This document shows, one piece after another, positions 48,882 through 58,156 of a stretch of DNA of 64,000 bases (the first letter of the stretch is position 1; each line of letters opens with the position of its first letter). The notes beneath the pieces were generated by a model, which had not been told where the DNA came from, did not search any database, and worked only from the letters and a program-made list of their open reading frames with translations. Origin of the DNA: Acidobacteriota bacterium (lineage in GTDB: Bacteria > Acidobacteriota > Blastocatellia > RBC074); assembly GCA_018269055.1 (NCBI GenBank), contig JAFDVI010000004.1, positions 1 through 64,000 of the forward strand. The letters run 5' to 3'. The position numbers were made by a program, and so were the translations under genes.

Positions 48882-49346
48882 TTATTTCGCTGCAGCTTTG
48901 GTTTTGGCCTTTTTCTGGCAGGCGGAACAAATGCCCCAGATGCGCAAGCTGTGACGCGTCGGTTTGAAATTATATGAAAGCGCGATTTCGTCCTGCTTCC
49001 GTTCGATGACTTCGCTGTAAAACTCAATCAAGTCATTGCATTCAGTGCAAATCAGGTGGTCGTGATGCGGGTGATTGTACAAATGTTCGTACCGCTTGAA
49101 TCCATCGCCCATACCTTCTTCGCGCGCCAAGCCGCATTCACACATCAGCTTTAGCGTGCGATAGACGGTCGTAAAACCAACCGTCGGGTCTTCAACCTTG
49201 ACCAGGTTATACAAGTCCTCGGCGCTGAGGTGGCCTTCGGTCTTCAAAAAAACCTCCAGGATCACCTCGCGCTGACCGGTTTTCTTCAATCCAGCGTCTT
49301 TCAAATGACTGAAGAAAATCTCTTTTTCCTTGGCGAAATCACTCAT
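48882..49346 (-). CDS. Fur-family metal-dependent repressor
   Basis: 154 residues. N-terminal winged helix (about 1-85: [29 protein letters not shown]) with the DNA-recognition helix. The C-terminal dimerisation domain carries [18 protein letters not shown], the His-rich metal site and first Cys pair, and GICSACQKK, the second Cys pair for structural zinc. The Lys/Ala tail is short. Whether it senses Fe, Zn or peroxide cannot be told. It is followed, 39 bases downstream, by the acyl-CoA dehydrogenase gene. Confidence 0.93.
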   Translation of the reverse strand: MSDFAKEKEIFFSHLKDAGLKKTGQREVILEVFLKTEGHLSAEDLYNLVKVEDPTVGFTTVYRTLKLMCECGLAREEGMGDGFKRYEHLYNHPHHDHLICTECNDLIEFYSEVIERKQDEIALSYNFKPTRHSLRIWGICSACQKKAKTKAAAK

Positions 49347-49388
49347 CGTTGTCGGAAACCAATTTTTATTTTCAAGAAGAAAAACATC

Positions 49389-49462
49389 CCCACGAAGTCA
49401 CACGAGCAATTCACGAAGTTAGCCAATAAGTATCTTCGCGGTTGCTCGTGTGACCTTGTGGG
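49389..49462. repeat. CACGAAG/CACACGAG palindromic repeat
   Basis: CCCACGAAGTCACACGAGCAA (49389-49409) is mirrored at 49442-49462 with 19 of 21 matches. It lies just past the peptidase stop on the minus strand and may end that transcript. It shares CCACGAA and CACACGA with the element at 54872-55026. Confidence 0.65.
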
Positions 49463-49475
49463 AGAACCTGTCTTT

Positions 49476-51575
49476 CTACTTCATCACCAGATTTTCGATG
49501 AAAAACTCCATCATACGATCCTGGCGCAACCCGGAATGTCCGGCGTCCGGGCCTACCTGGACTTCAAAGCTCTTTCCGGCTTTCTGCAACGCCTGAATCA
49601 ACTGCATGGAGTTGTTCGGATGCACGTTATTGTCCGCCGTTCCGTAGTAAATCATCAAGCGGCCTTTCAGCTTGTCGGCATAATTCATCGCGCTGCCCGC
49701 TTCGTAACCGTCCTTGTTTTCCTGCGGAATCCACATATAACGTTCGGTGTAAATCGAATCGTAGTGATACCAAGCCGTCACCGCCGAACCCGCTGAAGCC
49801 GCCTGAAACACATCCGGATGACGCAGCAAACACATCGCCGAAGCATAACCACCATACGAAGTGCCGAAGATGCCGACGCGCTCTTTGTTCACGTATGGGC
49901 GATTCCACAGCGAACGCACGCCTGCCGCCTGGTCATCAATTTCCGTGATGCCGAGTTTCATATAAATCGCGTCCAGAAACTTTTTGCCGCGACCGGCTGC
50001 GCTGCGCGAATCCAGCGTGGCCACCAGAAATCCGTATTCCGTCATTGGGTTCGGCATCGCGAAGGTTTCACGCGCGCCATTCGTTGCCGGGCCACCGTAC
50101 ACGCTGACCAACAGCGGATACTTTTTGCTCGGATCGAAGTTCGATGGAAAATGCAGCAGCCCGTGCAAATCCGTCACGCCGTCCGCGGCCTTGTAAGTAA
50201 TCAGTTCCACCCGCTTCAATCCAAGCTGGTCAAATTTCGAAGTGTCGCTTTTGGCCAGTTCTTCGATGACTTTGCCATCGGCATCTACCAGCCGAGTGAT
50301 CGGCGGAATGTCGTGCGTTTGCGCAATGTCAATAAAGCATTTGCCATCGGGCGCAACATCTACCGCATGGTTCAATTTCGGATCGGTCAGTCGTTTGTCG
50401 CCTTTGCCATCCAAACCGACACGATGAAGCTGCAATTTCATGTGGTTGTCGCCGCTGCGCGCCATGTAATACAGCACTCCGGCTTCTTCATCCACGCGCA
50501 CGATGTTGGCGACTTCAAACGGATGATTCGTCAATGTCGCCAACAATTTGCCGCTCAGTTCATACAGATAAAAGTTCTTGAACCCCGTGCGCTCCGAAGT
50601 CCAGATGAACCGTTTGCCGTCTTTCAGGTAATGAATCGCCGGAGTATTTTCCGTCCAGCTTGGCAGCCACTCTTCGTGAACAACCACGCGGCATTTGCCG
50701 GTTTCGGGATTACAGGCAATGAATTCCATGATGTTCTGTCGACGATTGGTTCGATTCGCCAGCAACTCCGTGCCGTCCGGTGACCATGAGACGTTGTACA
50801 CGTAATGTCCTACAACGGAATTGTCGAACGGCCTGCCATCCCGCACGTCGAATTTCACGGTCTTTTTTGAGTCCAGGTCGTAGGCGAACAAATCCGCAAT
50901 CGGATTGGCGACGCCCGATTTCGGATAGGCTTCGATGTCCATTTTGCTTTGCAACTTGGTTTGATCGAGTTGCAAGAAGAAATCCGGTACGGGGCTTTCA
51001 TCGAACCGATAAAACGCGATTTTTTTGCCATCGGGCGACCACCACATCGCCGTGTTCTGGTTCAACTCTTCGCCGTACACCCAGCTCGCAGTGCCATATT
51101 TGATCCGAGTTTTTTCGCTGCCATCCGTGGTGATCGCGGTTTCGCTGCCACCATTGGAATCACCAACCCATAAATTGCGATCTTTATAAAACGCTTTGAG
51201 TTTGCCATCCGGAGACATTGCCGAATCGAATTGCCTGCCACGTTCCGGCCCTCCGCGCCTGAACCGATTGGTCGGCGCAGGTCCTGCTGCCGTGGAAGGC
51301 TCCGCTTCCGCCGCCATTCGTGTCGTCACATCGTAGCGAAAGTTTTTGCCATCGCGACGAAATTCAAACGCTTTGCCACCATCCAACCATTTCACTTGCA
51401 ACGTTCCCGGTTTGACGGAACCGGAAATCTGCCCGGCCATTTTCTGGTACTGGTCATAGCCAGGCATGGCCTTCAACCGATCCTGCGCGCTGGCATAAAT
51501 CGGCGAAAGACTGATGGCCAAGATCAAAACTCCACAAAGAACACGCTGAAAAGCATTGCCATATTTTTTGTTCAT
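49476..51575 (-). CDS. DPP-IV-like serine peptidase (S9), secreted
   Basis: 699 residues. Signal peptide 1-30 (VLILAISLSPIYASA). An N-terminal beta-propeller (about 90-450; repeated SPDG and W-S-P-D-G-T/K motifs) is followed by the alpha/beta hydrolase domain. Nucleophile GTSYGGYAS near residue 575, Asp in YYGTADNNVHP near 645 and His in DAGHSG near 684. It removes N-terminal dipeptides with proline or related residues in the periplasm. VFAYD-type and DLHGLLHFPSNFD segments agree. The ATG has GGAGATC upstream. It may serve peptide use together with the TonB receptors of this genome. Confidence 0.9.
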   Translation of the reverse strand: MNKKYGNAFQRVLCGVLILAISLSPIYASAQDRLKAMPGYDQYQKMAGQISGSVKPGTLQVKWLDGGKAFEFRRDGKNFRYDVTTRMAAEAEPSTAAGPAPTNRFRRGGPERGRQFDSAMSPDGKLKAFYKDRNLWVGDSNGGSETAITTDGSEKTRIKYGTASWVYGEELNQNTAMWWSPDGKKIAFYRFDESPVPDFFLQLDQTKLQSKMDIEAYPKSGVANPIADLFAYDLDSKKTVKFDVRDGRPFDNSVVGHYVYNVSWSPDGTELLANRTNRRQNIMEFIACNPETGKCRVVVHEEWLPSWTENTPAIHYLKDGKRFIWTSERTGFKNFYLYELSGKLLATLTNHPFEVANIVRVDEEAGVLYYMARSGDNHMKLQLHRVGLDGKGDKRLTDPKLNHAVDVAPDGKCFIDIAQTHDIPPITRLVDADGKVIEELAKSDTSKFDQLGLKRVELITYKAADGVTDLHGLLHFPSNFDPSKKYPLLVSVYGGPATNGARETFAMPNPMTEYGFLVATLDSRSAAGRGKKFLDAIYMKLGITEIDDQAAGVRSLWNRPYVNKERVGIFGTSYGGYASAMCLLRHPDVFQAASAGSAVTAWYHYDSIYTERYMWIPQENKDGYEAGSAMNYADKLKGRLMIYYGTADNNVHPNNSMQLIQALQKAGKSFEVQVGPDAGHSGLRQDRMMEFFIENLVMK

Positions 51576-51604
51576 TCATTGATCTCCACAAAAAGAACTT
51601 CAGT

Positions 51605-53461
51605 TTACTTTGCCGCAATCGTCGCGCTGGGCGAGGGTTGAGGTACGGGAGCGGCCATCGGGAGCGGCTTGCTTTCGCTGACGCCGCTGCCTTCTTTGAC
51701 AACGTAAAGCTGGTTGGCCGCCAGGCCGGACAGCTTGTCCACTTTGCCGCTCGGCCATTCGATTTCGACGCGGTCAATTTTATCGTTTCGGCCCAAACCA
51801 AACGTCAGCGCCAGATCGCTTTGCGAACAGTAACTCGATCCGCTGTGAACGGCTTGCCATTGTTTGGCGCCATCGGGCAAGAAGACAGTGACCTTGGCTC
51901 CGATGCCGTCCCGGTTGGAGCCTGCGCCAATGGTCTTGAACCGGGCGAAGCGCGCCTGATTGCCGCCTTCGTTACGCAGCAAATACGCCGGGCCGCCGTT
52001 GGTCGTCAGCAATACATCCAGATCGCCGTCGTTGTCGAAATCGGCGTAAGCGGTTCCGCGCGCAACAATTGGCCGGGCGAAGGGTTTGCCGGCTTTTGCC
52101 GTCATTTCGGTGAATTTCTTTTTGCCTTCGTTGTGGAACAGCTTCGGACGCATGGCATAAGTGATTTTCGGCTGAACCTTGTTGATGTCGTCGGCGACGT
52201 GGCCATTCGCCAAAAAGATGTCCGGACGGCCATCCAGGTCGTAATCGAAAAAGAACAATCCAAACGTCAAACTGAGCAGCGTCGCTTGCCCCAAGGTCGT
52301 GGACGGAGCTTCGTCAATGAACAGGCCGGATTTGCCTTCGTTGTGGTACACGCCGAGCATTTCGTTTGAAAAGTTTCCGATGATCAAACTGGCGTAGCCG
52401 CTGCCGTCGTAATCGGCGAAATCAACGCCCATGCCTGCGCGCGCTTTACCCTCTTCGCTGAAAGCGATTCCGGCGGTGGTAGCGACTTCGCTGAAGGCGC
52501 CGTTGCCATTGTTTTTGTAAAGCTTGTTCGGTTGTGTGTCGTTGGCGACGAAAATATCCACCCAACCGTCGTGGTCGTAATCGAATGTCGCCACGCCGAG
52601 CGATTTGCTGGTTGGATCGCCGACCCCGGCTTTTTCGGTTACGTCTTCAAACTTCCCGCCGAGATTGTGGTAGAGCTTGGCCGACTGGCCTTTGTAACTT
52701 TCGGGCGTGCAATAGCTCTTGTTGGCTCCGTCGAGCGTGCAGTTCAAATCGCCAGCGATTGTCCAGGCGACGTAATTGGCGACGAATAAATCCAGCTTGC
52801 CGTCCTTGTCATAATCCAGCCAGGCGGCGCTAGTGGAAAAATCTGCCGCTGAACCGCCGACACCCATTTTGGCCGTGACATCTGTGAACTTGCCATTGCC
52901 TGCGTTGCGAAAGAGTTTGTTTTCGCCAAGCGCCGTCACGTAAATGTCGTCAAACCCGTCGTTGTCGAAATCGCCGATGGCCGCGCCCATTCCATACATC
53001 GGTTTTGCCAATCCGGCGGCGGCAGTGACATCCGTGAACGTGCCGTTTTGGTTGTTGTGATACAGCGCCATCACAGAGCGGCGTTTTTTGGGCGCGTCGT
53101 CAAAATCTATGGAGTTGATCAGCAGCGCATCTTGCCAACCGTCGTTGTCATAATCCAGAAAGGCGCAGCCGGAACCAGTGGTTTCGGGCAGGTACTTTTT
53201 GCCGTAAGCGCCATTGTTGTGTCGGAATTTGATCCCCGCTTGCGCGGTGATATCGGTGAATTCAACAGGCGCAAACTTATCCGGCAGCGGCGGAAGCGTC
53301 GCGGCCAGCGGCGAAGGAGAAGCCGCAGTTTCGGGCGAAGCTTCGGTTGCGACGGGGGCCGGAGTTGGTGTCGGCGTGGTTTGAGTCGTTGGTTGCTGGC
53401 ACGCAGCAATAAAGAATGAAGCCAGTAGCAACAGGACGGAACGCGAATTGGTCAACTTCAT
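51605..53461 (-). CDS. ASPIC/UnbV (CRTAC1-like) FG-GAP repeat lipoprotein
   Basis: About 618 residues. The lipobox FFIAAC at about residues 15-20 marks a lipoprotein, followed by a Pro/Thr/Ser-rich linker to about 65. Repeated D-x-D-N-D-G-W/F-x-D calcium-binding loops (FLDYDNDGWQDALL, IGDFDNDGFDDIYV, WLDYDKDGKLDLFV and others) build an integrin-like beta-propeller. The closing ASPIC/UnbV domain includes VTVFLPDGAKQW and VEIEWPSGKVDKL. Such proteins are numerous in Acidobacteriota and are thought to act on the cell surface in binding or adhesion. ATG 53459-53461 is chosen over an upstream TTG. It lies 29 bases upstream of the peptidase gene, same strand. Confidence 0.93.
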   Translation of the reverse strand: MKLTNSRSVLLLLASFFIAACQQPTTQTTPTPTPAPVATEASPETAASPSPLAATLPPLPDKFAPVEFTDITAQAGIKFRHNNGAYGKKYLPETTGSGCAFLDYDNDGWQDALLINSIDFDDAPKKRRSVMALYHNNQNGTFTDVTAAAGLAKPMYGMGAAIGDFDNDGFDDIYVTALGENKLFRNAGNGKFTDVTAKMGVGGSAADFSTSAAWLDYDKDGKLDLFVANYVAWTIAGDLNCTLDGANKSYCTPESYKGQSAKLYHNLGGKFEDVTEKAGVGDPTSKSLGVATFDYDHDGWVDIFVANDTQPNKLYKNNGNGAFSEVATTAGIAFSEEGKARAGMGVDFADYDGSGYASLIIGNFSNEMLGVYHNEGKSGLFIDEAPSTTLGQATLLSLTFGLFFFDYDLDGRPDIFLANGHVADDINKVQPKITYAMRPKLFHNEGKKKFTEMTAKAGKPFARPIVARGTAYADFDNDGDLDVLLTTNGGPAYLLRNEGGNQARFARFKTIGAGSNRDGIGAKVTVFLPDGAKQWQAVHSGSSYCSQSDLALTFGLGRNDKIDRVEIEWPSGKVDKLSGLAANQLYVVKEGSGVSESKPLPMAAPVPQPSPSATIAAK

Positions 53462-53557
53462 CGGTTTTACTCGCAATCGAAAAGAGAGATTGAATTGTTG
53501 TGGTAATGGTCAGTTGGGAGACTACGAAATCCGCCCGGCGTATGCAAGCATTTACAG

Positions 53558-53592
53558 CAAAGCCTCCGCGTGCATCACACGCGGAGGCTTTG
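53558..53592. terminator. Terminator hairpin behind the DEAD-box helicase gene
   Basis: CAAAGCCTCCGCGTG (53558-53572) and CACGCGGAGGCTTTG (53578-53592) form a perfect 15-bp stem with a 5-base loop. The T-tail is weak on the minus strand (TTTGCTGT). It lies 27 bases after the helicase stop. Confidence 0.75.
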
Positions 53593-53619
53593 ATTCAATC
53601 GGCGAATTGAGACCGATAG

Positions 53620-54849
53620 TTAAGCGAATTGCCGTCTGCCGGAGCGGCGGGAACCGAAGGAGCGAAATCCGCCACGATTGCTCATCGGGGAGGATGCTTT
53701 CTCAATCATCGAAGTCATTCCTCCGAATCCTTCCAACACAACACGTTCGACTTTTTGGCCGGTCAACTTTTCAATGGCGCGCATGGAAAGTTCATCCACA
53801 GGCGTCAGCAAGGTCAGCGCCTGGCCTTCGTTCCCGGCGCGACCGGTGCGGCCAATGCGGTGAACGTAATCTTCCGCGACATCGGGCAAATCAAAGTTGA
53901 TAACGTGCGAAATCGAATCCACATCAATTCCGCGCGCGGCGATGTCCGTTGCCACCAGCACGCGATATCGCCCATCGCGAAATCCGCGCAGTGCGGCTTC
54001 GCGTTGCGATTGCGACCGGTCGGCGTGAATGCGATTGACCTGATGTTTACGCGCGGCCAGCAAGTTCGACAATCGCTCGGCTCCGCGACGCGTGCGGGTG
54101 AAAACCAACACTCGCTCAAACCGTTCACGTTCCAGCAAATGCAGCAACAAATTGGTTTTGGATTCCAAGGCCACCGGATAGGCCATTTGTTTGACGGTTG
54201 TGGCGGCTTTGCCGCGCGGATTCACGTCCACGATTTCCGGTGAGTCCATGTACTGCCGCGCGATCGTTTCAACCGGTGCCGACATCGTCGCCGAAAACAG
54301 CAACGTCTGCCGTTCTTCCGGCAGCAAACCGATGATTTGGCGAATCACCGGCAGAAAGCCCATATCGAGCATTCGGTCGGCTTCGTCCAGCACCAGAACT
54401 TCCACGCGCGACAAATCAACTGTTTTGTTTTCAATGTGGTCGGTTAACCGACCTGGAGTCGCAATGACAATCTGCACGCCTTTGCGAAGCTCCAGGTTCT
54501 GGCGGTTAAAACTCGCTCCGCCGACGATGGTCACTGCGCGAGCTTTTCGTTTGGCGTCCAGTTCGTACAGGTTGTCGGTAACTTGTGAAGCCAATTCGCG
54601 AGTCGGCGTTAAAACCAGAACGCGAACCGCGCGCTTGCCGCCCTCATGTTTTTTCGTTGTCAAATTTTGCAGGATCGGCAGCAAAAACGCCGCCGTCTTG
54701 CCGGTGCCTGTTGAGGCACAACCAATCAAATCAGAGCCGCGTAAAACAACTGGGATCGCCCGTTTTTGAATCGGCGTCGGCTCAGTAAACCCAAGGGATT
54801 TGCAACGATCAGCCAGAGGCTGCTGCAATCCCAACTCAACAAAATTCAT
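53620..54849 (-). CDS. DEAD-box RNA helicase
   Basis: 409 residues. All core motifs are present: F-motif and Q-motif near the start (GFTEPTPIQKRAIP), ASTGTGKTAAF, PTRELA, TPGRL, VLDEADRML, SATM, FTRTRRGAERL, VATDIAARGID and HRIGRTGRAG. It has a short basic, Gly/Ser/Arg-rich tail (SFGSRRSGRRQFA), like RhlE. It unwinds structured RNA, for instance during cold shock or ribosome assembly. GAAGGA precedes the ATG. The RRM protein gene lies 196 bases upstream in the same orientation, a common cold-adaptation pairing. Confidence 0.95.
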   Translation of the reverse strand: MNFVELGLQQPLADRCKSLGFTEPTPIQKRAIPVVLRGSDLIGCASTGTGKTAAFLLPILQNLTTKKHEGGKRAVRVLVLTPTRELASQVTDNLYELDAKRKARAVTIVGGASFNRQNLELRKGVQIVIATPGRLTDHIENKTVDLSRVEVLVLDEADRMLDMGFLPVIRQIIGLLPEERQTLLFSATMSAPVETIARQYMDSPEIVDVNPRGKAATTVKQMAYPVALESKTNLLLHLLERERFERVLVFTRTRRGAERLSNLLAARKHQVNRIHADRSQSQREAALRGFRDGRYRVLVATDIAARGIDVDSISHVINFDLPDVAEDYVHRIGRTGRAGNEGQALTLLTPVDELSMRAIEKLTGQKVERVVLEGFGGMTSMIEKASSPMSNRGGFRSFGSRRSGRRQFA

Positions 54850-54871
54850 TAGATTCCTTCTTTATCTTTCG

Positions 54872-55026
54872 CCCACGAAACCACACGAAGTGAGACACGA
54901 AAAAATTGAAACAGGATGCACAGGATGAAGCTCAGGATTGACACGACGATTGTTGAACCTGTCAATCCTGAATAATCTTGTTCATCCTTCCAAAGTCTTC
55001 GTACTGTCGCCGTGTGGTTTTCGCGG
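54872..55026. repeat. Nested imperfect palindrome between helicase and RRM genes
   Basis: Outer arms CCCACGAAACCACACGAAG (about 54872-54890) and the inverse near 55000-55026 (GTGTGGTTTTCGCGGG). Inside, ACAGGATGCACAGGATGAAG with TCAGGATTGACA mirrors TGTCAATCCTGAATAATCTTG. Relatives of both parts occur at 49389-49462 and 37170-37265. Confidence 0.55.
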
Positions 55027-55045
55027 GAAAATTTCTTATGCCCGA

Positions 55046-55411
55046 TTAGTAACGACCGCCGCCGCGACCGCCGCCGCCGCCGAAGCCGCCGCGTCCGCCG
55101 CCACGACCGCCGCCGAAGCCACCGCGTCCGCCACCACGACCACCGCCGCCGCCAAAGCCGCCACGGCTTTCTTTCGGACGAGCTTCGTTGACCGTCAGGG
55201 CGCGACCATTGATTTCAGCACCATTGAATTGGGTGATGGCTGCTTCGCCTTCTTCCTTGCTGCCCATTTCAACGAATGCGAATCCGCGTGAACGGCCTGT
55301 GTCGCGATCCGTCACCACTGAAGCCGATGCAACATTCCCAGCCTGTGAAAACAAATCCAACAATTCATCTTCGGTCGTCTGGAACGAGAGGTTGCCAACA
55401 TAGAGTTTCAT
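55046..55411 (-). CDS. Glycine-rich RRM RNA-binding protein
   Basis: 121 residues. One RNA-recognition motif (about 1-80) with RNP2 LYVGNLSF and RNP1 RGFAFVEM, followed by a 40-residue Arg/Gly-rich tail (RGG-like repeats of GRGGGRGGF). Bacterial and cyanobacterial members are cold-induced RNA chaperones. AAAGG precedes the ATG. It lies upstream of the DEAD-box helicase gene on the same strand. The 258-base gap upstream contains an 8-bp hairpin (GCGCATCA-CCGT-TGATGCGC at 55589-55608) and no gene, and may be a structured leader. Confidence 0.93.
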   Translation of the reverse strand: MKLYVGNLSFQTTEDELLDLFSQAGNVASASVVTDRDTGRSRGFAFVEMGSKEEGEAAITQFNGAEINGRALTVNEARPKESRGGFGGGGGRGGGRGGFGGGRGGGRGGFGGGGGRGGGRY

Positions 55412-55586
55412 AAATAGATGTACCTTTCCCCGGAATGGGGTTTTAAGAGAAGCTTCGAATCAGATTGTCTTCGGTGAACGGTACCAGCGAAGGCTGTGTT
55501 CGGGCGTTCAAGAGAACGGCTTCTTCAAAGTTAATACCTGCCTGCTCTCGAACAATCTAAAACGCCGCCGTTACTACTTTGGGCAT

Positions 55587-55618
<32 letters not shown>

Positions 55619-55669
55619 ATTGACAGCACGGATACTGCACTACCCGGCGGGGCTTTGCAAGCTGGGAGA

Positions 55670-57532
55670 TTAGTCGTGGCGTTCGTAAACTTTGATGAAA
55701 AATTTAGGATCGCCGATTTGCGGGTCATCATTTTGGGTTTTGCCAAAGATTTTCACCAGCCGGTAATGCGCCTCAATCCATCCGCCGAGTTGTGTGTAAA
55801 AATCTCTGCCAAAGGCTTCCTGGCCGAATTCGCGCATTGGCCGATTGACGATCAACACATATCGAACGCGTTCTCGCTGCAAGCAGGCGATGGCTTGCTG
55901 CTCATCGCGAGCGCTCATCAATCCCGGAATCAATATTTGGTGGCGCAATGGCATTCGCCGATTTGTCAAAAAGGCCAAATCGCTGCCTTCGGGCAAAACG
56001 GCAATGGATTCGCCCGGCTGTGTCGAAGTTTTGATGAAGTTCAAGGCCTCGGAAATTTCCCTCCCGGTCACTTTCGGAGCGAAGAAATGGCCTCGTTCGG
56101 CGCGAATTTCGACGCTGAAATTTTTGCGATAGCGAATGCCGAAGGTGACGGCTGCGGCCAAAATCGTGATCGCCAGCAAGGCTCTGCCAAAAATCAGTGT
56201 GCGACGAACAGAAGCCTCATCGGCAGTCCATCGCTCAATCGCGTTTGGCAAAATCCGCCAGAACAGGTAACAAAACAAAAGCAACGAAGTCGGCAGAAAG
56301 AATCCGCCGAAGGCTCCGCCACTGGGTACACGCAAGGCGACTCGCGCAAGAATTGCAAAACTGTACACCGCAATAATGAGGAGGGCAGGATGCTGGGTGC
56401 TAGATGTTGGATGCTGGCTTTTCCCAGCTTCTTTTCCCTGCCCGATTTTCCAAAGCTCAGCCGCGATAATTGCCAGCAGCAGAATGGGCAAGGCGCGGAG
56501 CGGACTCCCATCCCATTGATTTCCAACAACCAGCTTGATGGCTACGATTGTGACAAACGAACTCAGCAATGCCAGCGCCGACCATTTCAGGATTTTCTTT
56601 CGCCTGTCACCCAACATCACGACAAAACTCAAGGCGGCGAAAGCCACAGCCGCAGCTCCCAACATTTGCAGCACGGACAACAGCGGACGATCCAGCCCCG
56701 TTCGCTGGGCATTATAAAAAACCAGCGACGGCGGCAGATGCGTGTAAAACAAATGGCAATCTTCAACCATCGTTTGCCAGCCGCGCGTCGCCAATAACCA
56801 GCCGTACACCGGCAATGCAATCGAGGCGGCAGGCAACGCCGCGAGCAGCAAATCCGACACCAACCATTTCAATTTTGAGATTTGAGATTTGAGAGTCGGC
56901 AGGTACTGGTAAACCAAAGCCGCTGTTACCGTAGCGGCTCCGGTCAGCGCAAATTCTTGTTTGGTGATGGCGGCAATGCCAATCAGGAGTCCGGCAAAGA
57001 CCAATTCTCTTCTCTTCCGATCCTCTGCATGGCGCAATGTCAGCAGCAAAACGCCCAGCGAACAAGCACAAGCGTACAACGCAGCGAATGAGTAAGGTTG
57101 AATCAGGTTTCCTGCCGGTTTGAAGATGCAGAAAACGACAATGGCAATGGTGGCGATGGCGGATTCCATCGGTTCAAACAACCGGCGCGCGATTCGATAG
57201 CAAAGTGCGGCGAGGATCGCGGAGCAGATGATTCCAGCAGCAGACAGCACATCCAACTGCGCGCCGAAGATGCGATACAGCAGCGCGTTGAAATACGGCG
57301 CCAGCGGCGGGTAAATGTGGTGAACGTCTCGATACAGCCATTCGCCTTGAAGCAACCGCCACGGCAAATCCATCTCGCGCCCGCTGTCGGCAATGGGTGA
57401 AGTCCAGCGCCGCCACGAAACGACGAGCATCGCCACAAACACCGCCCAAATTGCGGATTGCGGACACCATTGCGGAATTCGGATTGCGGATTGCGGATTT
57501 CCAGAAGTTCCGCGTAGCTGGTCATCATTCAT
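55670..57532 (-). CDS. GT39/ArnT-like polytopic membrane protein (paralog 2)
   Basis: 620 residues. Same architecture as the protein at 23903-25741: multiple membrane helices, then a soluble C-terminal part. The shared segment is VVSWRRWTSPIADSGREMDL followed by LYRDVHHIYPPLAPYFNAL. It would transfer a sugar from a lipid carrier in the periplasm. The start ATG 57530-57532 gives 39 residues before SWRRW, as in the paralog (38). Those residues contain NPQSAIRIPQ and PQSAIWA, encoded by the 7-bp repeat GGATTGC, so the N-terminus was partly built from a repeat. No ribosome site is evident. Substrate unknown. Confidence 0.75.
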   Translation of the reverse strand: MNDDQLRGTSGNPQSAIRIPQWCPQSAIWAVFVAMLVVSWRRWTSPIADSGREMDLPWRLLQGEWLYRDVHHIYPPLAPYFNALLYRIFGAQLDVLSAAGIICSAILAALCYRIARRLFEPMESAIATIAIVVFCIFKPAGNLIQPYSFAALYACACSLGVLLLTLRHAEDRKRRELVFAGLLIGIAAITKQEFALTGAATVTAALVYQYLPTLKSQISKLKWLVSDLLLAALPAASIALPVYGWLLATRGWQTMVEDCHLFYTHLPPSLVFYNAQRTGLDRPLLSVLQMLGAAAVAFAALSFVVMLGDRRKKILKWSALALLSSFVTIVAIKLVVGNQWDGSPLRALPILLLAIIAAELWKIGQGKEAGKSQHPTSSTQHPALLIIAVYSFAILARVALRVPSGGAFGGFFLPTSLLLFCYLFWRILPNAIERWTADEASVRRTLIFGRALLAITILAAAVTFGIRYRKNFSVEIRAERGHFFAPKVTGREISEALNFIKTSTQPGESIAVLPEGSDLAFLTNRRMPLRHQILIPGLMSARDEQQAIACLQRERVRYVLIVNRPMREFGQEAFGRDFYTQLGGWIEAHYRLVKIFGKTQNDDPQIGDPKFFIKVYERHD

Positions 57533-57614
57533 TTGATTACAGTTGAAGCTTGATAGTGCGGAAGAGGCGGCAGTATGCGTTCGGAATCCGCAATCCGCAA
57601 TCCGAATTCCGCAA
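57470..57614. repeat. Inverted pair of GGATTGC-type repeats (30-bp arms)
   Basis: TTGCGGAATTCGGATTGCGG and the next 10 bases (57470-57499) are an exact inverse of 57585-57614, 85 bases apart. The unit GGATTGC is tandemly repeated within each arm. The left arm is translated as part of the GT39-like N-terminus; the right arm lies ahead of rpiB. Confidence 0.8.
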
Positions 57615-57699
57615 TCAAATGAATGGTTCGACAATCAAAAGTGCCTGCGCTAGCATACGCCCTACTTCAAACGACACTCTCCCTGAAAGAGTTACTTCC

Positions 57700-58149
57700 A
57701 TGAAAAAAGTGTTGATCGCCAGCGACCACGCAGGGCTTCCAGGCAAGGAAACCGTCAAAAAGACGCTCGACCAAATGGGCATCGAATACGATGATTTGGG
57801 CGCCTATTCGCCAGAATCCGTGGATTACCCGGATTACGCCGAACAAGTCGCTCGCCGCGTCGCCGCGGGCGAAGCCGAACGCGGTGTGTTGGTGTGTGGC
57901 AGCGGCATCGGGATGGAAATTGCCGCCAACAAAATTCCGGGCATTCGCGCCGCACTGGCCTGGAATGAAGAAACCGCCAAACTTTCGCGCGAACATAACG
58001 ATGCAAACATTCTGGCTGTCGGTGCGCGTACCACACCGCAGGAAGCCATCGAACAAATCACTCGCGCATTTATGACGACGGACTTTGCCGCTGGTCGCCA
58101 TGCCCAGCGCATCGAAAAAATCAAAAACCTCGAACAGCACAAGGACTAA
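57700..58149 (+). CDS. rpiB: Ribose-5-phosphate isomerase B
   Basis: 149 residues, the size typical of RpiB. Interconverts ribose-5-phosphate and ribulose-5-phosphate. [10 protein letters not shown] at the start, DYPDYA, the catalytic-Cys segment [20 protein letters not shown] and the GARTTP loop are all conserved. I start at ATG 57700 ([12 protein letters not shown]); the frame is open further upstream but that part encodes the repeat-derived NPQSEFRN. AAAGAG precedes the ATG. glyA starts 7 bases after the stop, forming a sugar-phosphate and one-carbon pair also seen in other bacteria. Confidence 0.95.
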   Translation: MKKVLIASDHAGLPGKETVKKTLDQMGIEYDDLGAYSPESVDYPDYAEQVARRVAAGEAERGVLVCGSGIGMEIAANKIPGIRAALAWNEETAKLSREHNDANILAVGARTTPQEAIEQITRAFMTTDFAAGRHAQRIEKIKNLEQHKD

Positions 58150-58156
58150 TTCAACA

